A stretch of 45,055 nt of DNA from an uncultured Amphritea sp. (GTDB lineage Bacteria > Pseudomonadota > Gammaproteobacteria > Pseudomonadales > Balneatricaceae). The translations under genes and the position numbers were made by a program. Within the stretch, counting starts at the first letter, position 1. The number at the start of each line of letters is the position of its first letter. Location: positions 1-45,055 of the forward strand of contig NZ_CAKZLP010000042.1 of assembly GCF_937127095.1 (NCBI RefSeq), read 5' to 3'. The notes below the pieces were generated by a model. The model was not told the origin of the DNA. It searched no databases and saw only the letters and a program-made list of their open reading frames with translations. Positions 17,021 to 25,843 of the stretch are shown piece after piece.

Positions 17021-17335
17021 TCAGCCATAATGGATCGCTAGCCAGATAGTATCCTGATCTGTCGATGTCCATTCGACGCGATGCCTGCGGTGAGCCGGTA
17101 TATGCAGATAATCACCAGCACACAGCTCAACTGAAGGGCTATCAGGATAACCGATACGTGCAGCTCCCTGAATCAGCAAGACCCACTCATGCTGCGCCTG
17201 ATCATACCAGTGTTTCGCCGCTGAATGGTGTCCGCGGCAAACGATACGCTCTATCTTCAGCTGGTTGTTTTCTAAGAGTGTCGTGAATAACTCATCGGGA
17301 AGCTGTGCCGGAATATTGGTAAACAGGTTTTGCAT
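17021..17335 (-). CDS. Cupin domain protein
   Basis: A 104-residue single-domain cupin. The two cupin motifs are degenerate but visible: HHSAAKHWYDQAQHEWVLLI (motif 1 with the metal-binding His and Glu) and CAGDYLHIPAHRRHRVEW (motif 2). Small cupins of this type, starting MQNLFTNIPAQLPDELF, are common in proteobacteria and of unknown function. The start is placed at the ATG at 17335, which has a GAG-containing ribosome site and matches the conserved N-terminus; a further ATG nine codons upstream (17362) is less likely. Confidence 0.75.
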   Translation of the reverse strand: MQNLFTNIPAQLPDELFTTLLENNQLKIERIVCRGHHSAAKHWYDQAQHEWVLLIQGAARIGYPDSPSVELCAGDYLHIPAHRRHRVEWTSTDQDTIWLAIHYG

Positions 17336-17470
17336 TGACTCATCTCTGCTATGGGATAGCACAAGATTAGTTCAGTTCTACAGATTCGTCATCGCTAGGT
17401 ATAAAAGGGTTATTTTCGGCTTTAAATAACGCCTATTCGAAGCAGTAGTCCGGAGTATGATTGGTGCAAT

Positions 17471-17499
17471 AAAAAGGGTGAATATTTCCACCCTTTTTT
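17471..17499 (-). terminator. Terminator of the soluble chemoreceptor gene
   Basis: An inverted repeat AAAAAGGGTG ... CACCCTTTTTT with a short A/T-rich loop and flanking A and T tracts. It lies just after the stop of the minus-strand receptor gene and could work in both directions. Confidence 0.8.
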
Positions 17500-17526
17500 A
17501 TCGATATTATGACTTTCAATAGTCGT

Positions 17527-18615
17527 TTACTTGCCAATCTCCCTACCCAGCTTTTCCAGCACTGCAAAGGTTTCATCGCTGGCTTTCTCCATCAAACGAA
17601 TAGCTTCAAGAGAACCATGCAGATCATTTTCTACGATACGTTGCAGTGCTAACAATCCGCCCCTGTGTACATCAGCGTGGGGTTTTTCCAGATAGGAAAA
17701 GCTAGGCATCGTTTTGTAGCTCTGTGCTCCGTCACCTTCATAATACCATTTGCCCAAACGACACTGTGTGTGGTCAGAGATATGGCCATGCCCGGTTTCC
17801 TGGTCAAGCCAGTGGTTGTATATGTCTTGTTTCCAGACCATATGATCCATTTTTACCGTTTCAAGAAAGCTGGACATAGCCTCATCGGTAATGGTGTCAT
17901 GCATGGAGATAGAGTGATTGATCAGGCGTTCCAGAGACCCATTGGTTTCAGTGGCGTTATCCAGCATAGATCCACAGCTACCAAGCGTTTCGGCTATACT
18001 GTTGCGTGTTTCCTGAGTGCTGTGATCAATCTGCGCAACCAGTTTTTCAATCTCTCCGCTGGCTTCACTGGCTCTCTTCGCGAGAGTCCGGACCTCATCG
18101 GCGACCACGGCAAAGCCCCGTCCCTGTTCACCCGCTCTGGCTGCTTCTATGGCTGCGTTCAGTGCCAGAAGGTTTGTCTGCTCGGAAATGTTTTTAATAC
18201 TGCCGACAAACTTGGTGATCTCTTCAGCAACACTTCGAAGTGTTGAGACCTGATCGTGTATGATGCTGACTTCGCCATTAACATCACTGAGTCCCGCCAC
18301 CAGTTTCTTCATATTGGAAGAGGACTGATCATAGATCGTTGCCGAGTCGAGGATCTTATTCCGTTCTGACAGCAAATTAGTCGCCATTGAGGCGATTCGC
18401 TCGCGAATATTGTTGAGTTTAGAGAAACCCTGAATCGCACCTCTCATCACACCAATATCATTATCTTTCTCGCCATTGGCATCTTGCAATTCTGCTTCCA
18501 GTATCGCGATCCGTTCGCGTGCAGCATTCAGCTCTTGCTGAAGCTTTTCTGTATTCCGTTCATGCCTGATAACTTCCTGGCGTGATTCTGCCAGTATCCG
18601 AGCTCTAACGAACAT
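17527..18615 (-). CDS. Soluble methyl-accepting chemotaxis protein with C-terminal CZB domain
   Basis: A 362-residue chemoreceptor without any membrane segment. An N-terminal coiled coil (about residues 10-50) leads into a methyl-accepting signalling domain whose tip is [18 protein letters not shown] followed by [15 protein letters not shown]. The C-terminal ~110 residues form a chemoreceptor zinc-binding (CZB) domain: the metal ligands are recognisable in [18 protein letters not shown] and PHADVHRGG. This layout resembles Helicobacter TlpD and other cytoplasmic receptors, where zinc and oxidants such as HOCl act through the CZB Cys. It should signal to CheA/CheW, which are not encoded in the window. 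It may sense cytoplasmic redox state or zinc (inference). Confidence 0.92.
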   Translation of the reverse strand: MFVRARILAESRQEVIRHERNTEKLQQELNAARERIAILEAELQDANGEKDNDIGVMRGAIQGFSKLNNIRERIASMATNLLSERNKILDSATIYDQSSSNMKKLVAGLSDVNGEVSIIHDQVSTLRSVAEEITKFVGSIKNISEQTNLLALNAAIEAARAGEQGRGFAVVADEVRTLAKRASEASGEIEKLVAQIDHSTQETRNSIAETLGSCGSMLDNATETNGSLERLINHSISMHDTITDEAMSSFLETVKMDHMVWKQDIYNHWLDQETGHGHISDHTQCRLGKWYYEGDGAQSYKTMPSFSYLEKPHADVHRGGLLALQRIVENDLHGSLEAIRLMEKASDETFAVLEKLGREIGK

Positions 18616-18943
18616 AGGGATTACTCTCCTATAAATGATAAAAATAGTAAAAACACTACATAAGTCGTTAGACTCTTAGTATTCAGGCTATTCGCTATCC
18701 GGGCTAAAATTGTGAAGGATTCTTACATTTTTATAAAACCAGGTCAAAGAGTATCAGTCATGGATAACTAATTGATACGTTGGAAAATATAGCGTGATGA
18801 GATAATAAACAGAGGGGCTGATGATTTTTATATTGTGCGATTAGCTCGCTTAGTTGGTAACATTTTTATAGATTATTTAAAACCCTGTTTCATCAGTAGA
18901 AGGGGGCAGACTTTCCGGCGACTTATCGACTACTGTCTTACCG

Positions 18944-19003
18944 TTCATCTCACAGCTTATTTCACAGCTCGTCTCACAGTTCAGTTCACAGATCAGCTCA
19001 TGG
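18944..19003 (+). repeat. Degenerate 12-bp tandem repeat, five units
   Basis: The units are TTCATCTCACAG, CTTATTTCACAG, CTCGTCTCACAG, TTCAGTTCACAG and a partial ATCAGCTCATGG. The shared core is TCACAG every 12 bases. Read in the only long plus-strand frame this gives a four-residue period (LTVH, LTAY, FTAR, LTVQ, FTDQ). Confidence 0.85.
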
Positions 19004-19305
19004 TTTACCCGGTAACGTATTCGCTCCAGGCAGTTGATAAGGGGGATGGCTTTGTCAGGCTTCTTACTGGTACTGACCGTCGTTAACAGGGGTTACTCTG
19101 AATTCTGTAGGCGTAACAGACGTCCTAACTTTCTGATATCACTGGTTGTTTTTGTTGTATGTAACGGCAATCAGTAAGCCAGTCAGTTTGGATCACGCTA
19201 ATGTAGCGATGGTTGGCTGAAGCCGGGGGAAATTCGACAGTAGTTAATGCGAAAGGGGGGTAGAGGGCAGAGCCGATGAAACAGAGAATAGCTGTTGATT
19301 CGGAT

Positions 19306-19332
19306 AAAACCGGGATGAGTGCTTCATCCCGG
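19306..19332 (-). terminator. Terminator of ompW
   Basis: A 9-bp perfect stem CCGGGATGA / TCATCCCGG with a five-base loop. Read on the minus strand it is followed by TTTT. It starts about 20 bases after the ompW stop. Confidence 0.8.
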
Positions 19333-19354
19333 CATGCGTACTGATCAGCTTAAA

Positions 19355-19969
19355 TCAGAACTTGTAACCAACAGAAACCATATACACCATCGGGTCGATT
19401 TCAAGTTCACCCAGATTGGATCCATTCACTGTCACGTCGGTATTGATATCCATTTTCCAGACAGCCGCATTAACCAGTAACTGGTCGTTAATTGAATAAT
19501 CGATACCCAGCTGAGCCGCCAGTCCCCATGAGCTATCCAACTGTAATTTGGTACCTGCCAGCGCACCGGTTGTGCTTTCTGAGAAGAATGTGGTGTAGTT
19601 AATACCCAGCCCGACATAAGGCTGAAATGCAGAGCTGCTATCCATCGGGTAGTATTGTAAAGAAACGGTAGGTGGCAGATGTTTAGTTTCACCGACTTTA
19701 GCCCCATTAAGGGTAATATCGTGTTTGAAAGGGGTGGCAGCCAGCAGTTCAACACCGATGTTATCGGTTAGCATATAGGTGCCGGTGATGCCCAACTGGG
19801 TATTATCTTCAACATCCAGGCCTGCAACAGTAGTGTTATTCGATGTTTGAGGGTCAACATTAGCGGCGCCGACTTTCAGGATCATATCGCCAGCTTCATA
19901 TGCCATACAGTTTGCGGTGGCAGTCAGTGATACGCCCATGACTAATGCGGAAAGTGCTTTTCTGTTCAT
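19355..19969 (-). CDS. ompW: OmpW family outer membrane protein
   Basis: A 204-residue eight-stranded outer membrane beta-barrel. It has an N-terminal signal peptide (MNRKALSALVMGVSLTATA, cleavage probably after NCMA), the family start GDMILKVGAANVDP, the central PPTVSLQYYPM and PYVGLGINYTTF segments, and ends in the aromatic barrel signature VGYKF. OmpW forms a narrow hydrophobic channel, and in several species responds to stress or anaerobiosis. The start at 19969 is chosen because AAGGA lies eight bases upstream; the frame extends eight codons further without a ribosome site. Confidence 0.92.
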   Translation of the reverse strand: MNRKALSALVMGVSLTATANCMAYEAGDMILKVGAANVDPQTSNNTTVAGLDVEDNTQLGITGTYMLTDNIGVELLAATPFKHDITLNGAKVGETKHLPPTVSLQYYPMDSSSAFQPYVGLGINYTTFFSESTTGALAGTKLQLDSSWGLAAQLGIDYSINDQLLVNAAVWKMDINTDVTVNGSNLGELEIDPMVYMVSVGYKF

Positions 19970-20314
19970 TAATACAATCCTTATGCTAAACAACGGTCAA
20001 AAAGTGAACTGATTTGACACGTATTGCGTTGAGAAAGTATTGATTCAGAGCAGTGTTTCCCGGCTAAACGCCTTATCGATTGATACTGTTGCGCCAGGTC
20101 AATATAACCACTCTATTTGTATGGTCTTTGAGGCCTTAGCTAAGTGAGCCGCTAAATATCTGGGCCTATAAAAAAAGCGGCTATAGAAAAGTGGGGCTAT
20201 GAAAAAATGTGGAAGTAGAAATGGATGCAGGACCGGATTCGTTGATAAATACGAACAGTTTTGCAGATATAAGAAAGGCCGCAGTAGCGGCCTCTTGTTA
20301 CGATGAAGAACTGA
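19970..20314. other. Gene-free stretch with an A-rich repeated motif
   Basis: The 345 bases hold the ompW upstream region and, at about 20162-20212, three loosely repeated units of the form GG(C)CTATxxAAAA with a spacing of about 16 bases. The terminator of the next gene lies at the right end. No gene was seen. Confidence 0.45.
20274..20293 (-). terminator. Terminator of the ART-like gene
   Basis: A 7-bp G+C-rich stem AGGCCGC / GCGGCCT with an AGTA loop; on the minus strand it runs into TTTCTT. It lies about 20 bases beyond the stop of the gene at 20315. Confidence 0.75.
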
Positions 20315-20878
20315 TTACTCAGTGATTAGCTTCAGGTTTGATGCATCAATGTCGGCATCAAAGTAGGCCATACCGAGTTTATTCAGGTATTCCATGCGGT
20401 CAGCTTTCATGAGATCTATTTCAGGTAGATCGAAGCCATTTTCCTGATAAATACCCGCCAGAAAAGCCATATAGTTTTCACCCTCCTGAAGCAGTAGCAG
20501 GCTAGCAGCGCCTACATCGGGTTTCACTTTAGCGTTAAGTGCTTCTGGCAGTTCTACTGTGAAAACAACAGGCTGTTGATCGCCTTCGATACGCACGCCG
20601 CGGTTTCTGACTGTTTGTTGCGCCCAGTAATACGCAAGCTCTTTACTCTGGCTGAGGAATACCGGTTCAGTTGTTTCGGCATAGTTGTTATTACCGATAG
20701 TGGCCATTGTATTCTTAGCGGCTTCATTCAGATCAGTATCGCCTGAACGCTTAAGGCCTAGCTCATTAATTGATTCAACCAGTGCTGACGAAGTGCCGTG
20801 ATACCAGGTATTACCGGTTGTGAAACCCTGTTCGGTTAACAGTTCTTTTGCATCTTTAAGAAAAGCAGGTGTGGTCAT
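20315..20878 (-). CDS. Unrecognised protein with ADP-ribosyltransferase-like motifs
   Basis: I do not recognise this 187-residue cytoplasmic protein as a named family. Two segments recall the KptA/PARP-type ADP-ribosyltransferase fold: TWYHGTSSALVESINELGLK (a YHGT strand followed by a helix and 'GL', where the conserved His would contact NAD) and PVFLSQSKELAYYWAQ (the 'hLS ... A..yA' strand-helix). A third active-site residue could lie near EYLNKLGMAYFD but cannot be fixed. Such folds occur in tRNA 2'-phosphotransferases and in toxins or effectors. No antitoxin-like partner or secretion signal is adjacent. It is a monocistronic gene with its own terminator. The assignment is a motif-based guess. 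Confidence 0.6.
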   Translation of the reverse strand: MTTPAFLKDAKELLTEQGFTTGNTWYHGTSSALVESINELGLKRSGDTDLNEAAKNTMATIGNNNYAETTEPVFLSQSKELAYYWAQQTVRNRGVRIEGDQQPVVFTVELPEALNAKVKPDVGAASLLLLQEGENYMAFLAGIYQENGFDLPEIDLMKADRMEYLNKLGMAYFDADIDASNLKLITE

Positions 20879-21014
20879 AGTCTAAATCACTTAATCAGGT
20901 TGCAGTTACAGCAGGAAAGGATTCTAACTTAAAAAGCTGACTCATTCTTTCTTAGTGCTAAAAAATCAGAGGGTGTTGTCATTGAAGTTGTTGTAATTGT
21001 AGTTAAGAGAAGTT

Positions 21015-21088
21015 GAGGCCGGGTGAGGGAACGTCACCCGGCCTCGGTTACCGCTTATAAAAAAGGCAGCTATTTCGCTGCCTTTTTT
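21015..21088 (-). terminator. Double hairpin terminator after the first aceA copy
   Basis: There are two perfect 12-bp stems in series. AAAAAAGGCAGC / GCTGCCTTTTTT (21059-21088) lies next to the aceA stop and has T tracts on both strands. Beyond it is GAGGCCGGGTGA / TCACCCGGCCTC (21015-21045), without a T tract. Together they should stop aceA transcription efficiently and protect the 3' end. Confidence 0.85.
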
Positions 21089-21101
21089 AGTGCTTCAGCG
21101 A

Positions 21102-22697
21102 TTAGTTGAACTGGTTAGAGGTGTTTTTCGCACCACCAGCTTTCAGCGCAGCTTCACCCGCGTAGTACTCTTTGTGATCGTCACCGATGTCAGAACCAGA
21201 CATGTTCTGGTGCTTAACACAGGCGATGCTCTGACGGATCTCTTTACGCTGTACGCCTTCTACGTAGCCCAGCATACCCGCTTCACCGAAGTACTCTTTC
21301 GCCAGGTTGTCTACCGACAGCGCAGTGGTGTGGTAGGTTGGCAGAGTGATCAGGTGGTGGAATACGTTCGCTTCGCGAGCCGTATCGGCCTGGAAGGTAC
21401 GTACACGGGCATCCGCTTTCGCAGACAGTTCAGTATCATCGTATTCAGCTGACATCAGGTTAGCACGATCGTAAGCAGAGACATCTTCACCGGCCTCAAC
21501 CATCGCATCGTAAGTCTGCTGACGGAAGTTCAGCGTCCAGTTGAATGATGGAGAGTTGTTGTACACCAGCTTAGCATCCGGGTGTACTTTACGAACGTCA
21601 TCCATCATGCCTTTGATTTCGTGAACCGTTGGCACAGCCGTTTCGATCCACAGCAGGTCAGCACCGGCGTTCAGCGCTTCGATACAGTCAAATACGCAAC
21701 GCTCATGTCCAGTACCCTGACGGAACTGATAAAGACCTGAAGCCAGACGCTTAGGACGTACCAGCTTACCGTTACGGCTGATCAGTACGTCGCCTTCGTT
21801 AGTGTCTTCAGGAGAGACTTCTTCAACGTCCAGGTAAGAGTTGTAGACATCGCCCTGATCACCCGGCTCACGCACAACTGCGATCTCTTTAGTCAGGCCA
21901 GCACCTTCAGAGTCGGTACGGGCAACGATAACACCGTCATCCACACCCAGCTCAAGGAACGCGTAACGCAGCGCACGCAGTTTCGCGTGGAAGTCAGCGT
22001 GAGGTACGGTGACTTTACCGTCCTGGTGACCACACTGTTTCTCATCAGCTACCTGGTTTTCGATCTGCAGACAGCACGCACCGGCTTCGATCATCTGCTT
22101 AGCCATCAGGTAAGTGGCTTCTGCGTTACCGAAACCGGCATCGATATCCGCAACGATTGGCACAACGTGAGTTTCGTGGTTGTCGATTTTTTCCTGAACT
22201 TCAGCTTCTTTCGCAGCATCGCCAGCTTCACGGGCTTTATCCAGTTCACGGAACAGACCACCCAGTTCACGGGCATCTGCCTGACGCAGGAAGGTGTACA
22301 GCTCTCTGACCAGGTCAGCAACAACGGTTTTTTCATGCATAGACTGGTCAGGCAGAGGGCCAAAAGAGGAACGCAGTGCAGCTACCATCCAGCCAGACAG
22401 GTAGAGGTATTTACGTTCGGTGCTGCCGAAGTGCTTCTTGATAGAGATCATCTTTTGCTGACCGACAAAACCATGCCAGCAACCCAGAGACTGAGTGTAT
22501 TTGGTTTTATCTTTGTCAAACTCAGCCATATCGCGACGCATAATGCCTGCAGTGTACTTAGCGATATCCAGACCGGTTTTGAATTTGTTCTGTGCACGCA
22601 TGCGTGCCGCAGATTCAGGGTTGATTGCATCCCAGGCAGATCCGTTTGCTTCTTTCAGACCTGCTACTGTTTGGATATCTTGATTCAGGCTAGACAT
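21102..22697 (-). CDS. aceA: Isocitrate lyase, copy 1
   Basis: Isocitrate lyase cleaves isocitrate to glyoxylate and succinate, the first step of the glyoxylate shunt. The 531-residue length and active-site segment EKQCGHQDGK (catalytic Cys) mark the long Pseudomonas-type group; VPIVADIDAGFGNAEAT supplies metal/substrate ligands. The start is the ATG at 22697: an AAGGAG lies just ahead of it, inside the six-codon upstream extension, which is therefore not coding. It differs from copy 2 at five residues (positions 10, 12, 13, 17 and the last). A LysR gene is divergent from it and is a candidate regulator. icd, its competitor for isocitrate, is 15 kb away in the same window. Confidence 0.97.
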   Translation of the reverse strand: MSSLNQDIQTVAGLKEANGSAWDAINPESAARMRAQNKFKTGLDIAKYTAGIMRRDMAEFDKDKTKYTQSLGCWHGFVGQQKMISIKKHFGSTERKYLYLSGWMVAALRSSFGPLPDQSMHEKTVVADLVRELYTFLRQADARELGGLFRELDKAREAGDAAKEAEVQEKIDNHETHVVPIVADIDAGFGNAEATYLMAKQMIEAGACCLQIENQVADEKQCGHQDGKVTVPHADFHAKLRALRYAFLELGVDDGVIVARTDSEGAGLTKEIAVVREPGDQGDVYNSYLDVEEVSPEDTNEGDVLISRNGKLVRPKRLASGLYQFRQGTGHERCVFDCIEALNAGADLLWIETAVPTVHEIKGMMDDVRKVHPDAKLVYNNSPSFNWTLNFRQQTYDAMVEAGEDVSAYDRANLMSAEYDDTELSAKADARVRTFQADTAREANVFHHLITLPTYHTTALSVDNLAKEYFGEAGMLGYVEGVQRKEIRQSIACVKHQNMSGSDIGDDHKEYYAGEAALKAGGAKNTSNQFN

Positions 22698-22861
22698 GGC
22701 GTCTCCTTCTCTCATTTGTTAGGCAGCTGAGTTGCTGCTCTGTTATTTGGTATGGGAGCTATTCTATGTCCGCTATTAACATAAAGGAAATAAATAGCTA
22801 TTATATAGAGTATTCACCAAGTAAATGTATGCGATTGAACTCGCTAATGATGGGGTTTCGT

Positions 22862-23794
22862 ATGAACCTGGATAAGATCGATCTTAATCTTTTAGTCTAT
22901 CTGGATGTGTTATTACGGGAGCGAAATGTTACCCGTTCCGCGAGCTTGCTAGGTATCACTCAGCCTGCCATGAGTAATGGTTTGCGCCGTTTAAGAGATA
23001 CTTTTAGTGATCCATTGCTGGTACGAACCAGTGAAGGGATGGCGCCGACGGAACGTGCTCAGGCAATTCAGCCCCTGTTGAGACAGATTCTTTCATCGGT
23101 AGAACAGGTGATAGAGCCGGGCAGTGCCTTTGACCCCAGCCGCAGTGATCGTGTTTTTCGTATCATGACCAGTGATTATGGTGAAGCGACACTGGTTCCC
23201 CGATTGCTGAAGCGACTGCGTAAAGAGGCGCCTGATATTGTTCTGGATATTATGACCCCCAGTGATATGAGTTTTACCGAGGTAGAACAGGGCCTTGTTG
23301 ATCTTGTTTTAAATCGCTTTGATACGATGCCCCAGGCGTTTCATCAGAAAACCCTCTGGACCGATAGTTTTTCATGTCTGTTTGCGGTGGACAATCCGAT
23401 CTCACTCAACTTCTCACTGGAGAGCTACCTTCAGGCTAAACATGTCTGGGTAAGTAAGACCGGCATGGGGGCCGGGATGGGAATCACACCTAAGGACATC
23501 AAGCGACTTGGGTGGGTTGATGAGGCGCTGGAAAGGGCGGGGCATAAACGTCAGATAACGGTGTTTACCCGTCACTATCAATCCGCAGCACTGATGGCAC
23601 AGCAGAAAGGACTGGTTGCAACAATACCCACCCGTTCAGCAACAACGCAATCGGATAATCCCCGTTTAGTGATTAAAAAGCCGCCATTCGATATACCCGA
23701 GTTTGAGTTTAAGATGGCCTGGAGTCCGCTGCTGCAACACAATGCGCCTCATCAGTGGCTGAGAAAGCTGATCTCAGACGTGGCGATTACCTGA
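22862..23794 (+). CDS. LysR family transcriptional regulator
   Basis: The 310-residue protein has an N-terminal winged helix-turn-helix (LDKIDLNLLVYLDVLL ... RSASLLGITQPAMSNGLRRL, residues 2-60) and a periplasmic-binding-like effector domain (from about residue 90). The start at the ATG at 22862 gives the usual LysR N-terminus; the frame extends 32 codons upstream through AT-rich, non-conserved sequence. It is transcribed divergently from aceA copy 1, the classic arrangement for a LysR regulator and its target. Control of aceA is inferred only from position. The effector is unknown. It converges with the GGDEF gene. Confidence 0.9.
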   Translation: MNLDKIDLNLLVYLDVLLRERNVTRSASLLGITQPAMSNGLRRLRDTFSDPLLVRTSEGMAPTERAQAIQPLLRQILSSVEQVIEPGSAFDPSRSDRVFRIMTSDYGEATLVPRLLKRLRKEAPDIVLDIMTPSDMSFTEVEQGLVDLVLNRFDTMPQAFHQKTLWTDSFSCLFAVDNPISLNFSLESYLQAKHVWVSKTGMGAGMGITPKDIKRLGWVDEALERAGHKRQITVFTRHYQSAALMAQQKGLVATIPTRSATTQSDNPRLVIKKPPFDIPEFEFKMAWSPLLQHNAPHQWLRKLISDVAIT

Positions 23795-23814
23795 TAGCGG
23801 CAGTAAAAAAATAA

Positions 23815-25512
23815 TTAGCTATCAGGCTCTGAATAGATGTGATAACAGTTCCGCCCTTTGGCTTTAGCTTCATACATTGCTCTGTCTGCCCGCCGGAGCA
23901 TTAGAGCAGGCGTTTCCTGGCTGTTTCTATCATGAAAACACACACCAATACTGGCGCTTACGGTGATGACATTGCCGAGTGGCAGAGTAAAAGGAGCTGA
24001 GATCCTCTGCAGAGTGCGCTCTACTGTATGCAGAGAGTCTTCCCGGGCTTCTGCATGAGTTAGAACCAATGCAAATTCATCCCCGCCCAGCCGGGCAACC
24101 GTATCTGCGCTGCGGACCGTTTCGGTCAGGCGATCTGCGATCTCTTTTAGCAAAAGGTCGCCGATTCTATGTCCGAATCTGTCATTAACCGGTTTGAAAT
24201 TATCAAGGTCGATAAAACAGACGGCCAGATTTAAATCATAACGTTTTGCTTCTACCAGTGCTTGCTTCAGTCTGTCATCAAACAGAACTCTATTGGCCAG
24301 GTCTGTCAGGGCATCATGGTAAGCCAGATGTTCGACCTCATTGAAGTGCTGCAGGAGCTGAGTAACATCAGAAAACAAGCCAATCTTATATTCGGGTTCT
24401 CCTTGTTCATTGGTAATTACACTAATGATGGTGCGACAGGCAAACAGAGAACCATTCTTGCGCCGGTTCCATATGTCACCTTTCCACATCCCGTTTTCCG
24501 TTAAGGATTCTTCGATCTGGTTGAAAAACGACTGGTCGTGGTGGCCGGAATTCAGAAAGCGGGGGGATCGATCGATTATTTCATGGTGTTGGTAACCAGA
24601 AAGGCGGCAGAATGCCTGATTGGCATCGATGATCAGATTGTTGGCATCGGTAATCAGAACACCTTCGCCGACATGCTGAAACACACTGGCTGCTATTTTA
24701 AGATCTTTTTCAGCGTTATGTTGTAAGGTGACATCGCGACTGATACCAAATAAACCTACCACGGTTTTTCCGTCTGCTTCGAAGACCGGCCATTTATTGG
24801 TGCTAACCCAGCCAGGTAAGCCCTGTTCATTATAATAGGGGTTAATCTGATTCTGAATTGATAAACCCTGGGTGAAGATTGGCTTTTCCTCTTCGATATA
24901 GATTTTTGCTATATCCGCTGGAAACACCTCTGAATCGTGTTTGCCGATCATATCTTTCCAGCTTTTATGACCGGTGATATTTGCCACGGTCTGACTACAG
25001 AATCGAAAGCGACTCTCCATATCCTTGAAGTAGACAAAATCCGTAGTATTTTCCAGCAGGGTGATAAAGTCGCGGTTGAGCGATGCAAGTTTCTGTTGGG
25101 TTATTCTGCGTTCTGTTATGTCATGAATGATAGAGTATAAATACTGCTCGCCATTGAGTGTCATCGGCCCTGAGTGCACTTCCACATCTTTTAAGCTGCC
25201 GTCGGCCAACATATGAACAAAATTAAAGTGTGTCCGCTTTTCGGTTGCGGCTTTTGACATCTCATTTGCAACGTCTGAGGGAGAAAGCTGGTTGATCTGA
25301 TGGATGGTTAGTTGTGAAAACTGTTTCAGGTTGTAACCGTAAAATTGGCATGCGGCACTGTTTGCGCTCACTATCTCGCCACTGGAGGGGAGGATGATGA
25401 GCATGGGGATTTTGGCGCTATGAAAAAGGGCTTTTGAGATATCCCCTTCAGGGCCAGTAAACAGGGCTCTGTCGGTCGAGAGAGGTTTGGCAGACTTATC
25501 CATCAGTTTCAA
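23815..25512 (-). CDS. PAS-PAS-PAS-GGDEF diguanylate cyclase
   Basis: A 565-residue cytoplasmic protein without membrane segments. Three PAS-type sensor modules (about residues 25-135, 145-265 and 270-390) are recognisable by SANSAACQFYGY, DFVYFKDMESRFRF and ITDANNLIIDANQAFCRLSGY, with PAC-like ends (IIHDITERR, ISRDVTLQH, LFSDVTQLL). A C-terminal GGDEF domain follows with the intact catalytic motif RLGGDEF and a product-inhibition I-site RSAD five residues before it. It should make cyclic di-GMP and be feedback-inhibited. No EAL domain is fused. It lies between the two aceA copies, but there is no evidence of functional linkage to them. Confidence 0.93.
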   Translation of the reverse strand: MKLMDKSAKPLSTDRALFTGPEGDISKALFHSAKIPMLIILPSSGEIVSANSAACQFYGYNLKQFSQLTIHQINQLSPSDVANEMSKAATEKRTHFNFVHMLADGSLKDVEVHSGPMTLNGEQYLYSIIHDITERRITQQKLASLNRDFITLLENTTDFVYFKDMESRFRFCSQTVANITGHKSWKDMIGKHDSEVFPADIAKIYIEEEKPIFTQGLSIQNQINPYYNEQGLPGWVSTNKWPVFEADGKTVVGLFGISRDVTLQHNAEKDLKIAASVFQHVGEGVLITDANNLIIDANQAFCRLSGYQHHEIIDRSPRFLNSGHHDQSFFNQIEESLTENGMWKGDIWNRRKNGSLFACRTIISVITNEQGEPEYKIGLFSDVTQLLQHFNEVEHLAYHDALTDLANRVLFDDRLKQALVEAKRYDLNLAVCFIDLDNFKPVNDRFGHRIGDLLLKEIADRLTETVRSADTVARLGGDEFALVLTHAEAREDSLHTVERTLQRISAPFTLPLGNVITVSASIGVCFHDRNSQETPALMLRRADRAMYEAKAKGRNCYHIYSEPDS

Positions 25513-25843
25513 AGCAACAGAGAATATTCATATGTTGAGTCTACTTTAGCCGGAAGAATTGTATGAGCAGTCAGGTCAAGATTAATAAGATATTCTCATA
25601 AGTCTTGTTGTATCACAAAAAAGTATGGTCATTCTGGTTAGCTTTTTTATAGAAGATAACCAGAATGTATCTGACTATTTCTCTTATATAGGTGATGGAT
25701 CAGCGCTCATTTTATACCAAGCAAGGTCAGTTGAGTTTTTTAAAGCAAAAAAAAAGACGCCGGAGCGTCTTTTTATATCAGCGTTAAATCAAGCCAGTTG
25801 AGATATCTGATTTAACTTATCTATTTAAGCTTAGCTCTTTAGA
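25513..25843. other. Intergenic stretch between GGDEF gene and second aceA copy
   Basis: The 331 bases contain an 11-bp perfect inverted repeat (CATTCTGGTTA at 25630-25640 and TAACCAGAATG at 25657-25667, 16-base loop) and the aceA copy 2 terminator. The repeat is upstream of the GGDEF gene and could be an operator or a structured RNA. No gene was seen. Confidence 0.6.
25747..25774 (-). terminator. Terminator of the second aceA copy
   Basis: A 6-bp G+C-rich stem AGACGC / GCGTCT with a CGGA loop is extended by A/T pairing and gives a long T tract on the minus strand. It lies about 70 bases after the aceA copy 2 stop and differs completely from the copy 1 terminator. Confidence 0.85.

Larger units (their letters stand above)
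18616..19354. other. 739-base gene-poor stretch between chemoreceptor and ompW
   Basis: No convincing gene was found. An 83-codon plus-strand frame (18835-19086, GTG start) exists, but part of it is a 12-bp tandem repeat and it resembles no family I know. The stretch ends with the ompW terminator. Confidence 0.5.

Noticed and set aside
21987..22730. Long antisense frame opposite aceA copy 1 (also present opposite copy 2 at 26729-27412)
   Set aside because: It is the mirror of a strongly conserved coding sequence; the duplication of the frame simply follows from the identity of the two aceA genes.
22766..22861. 32-codon upstream extension of the LysR gene
   Set aside because: AT-rich, not conserved in LysR proteins, and it would occupy the divergent control region.
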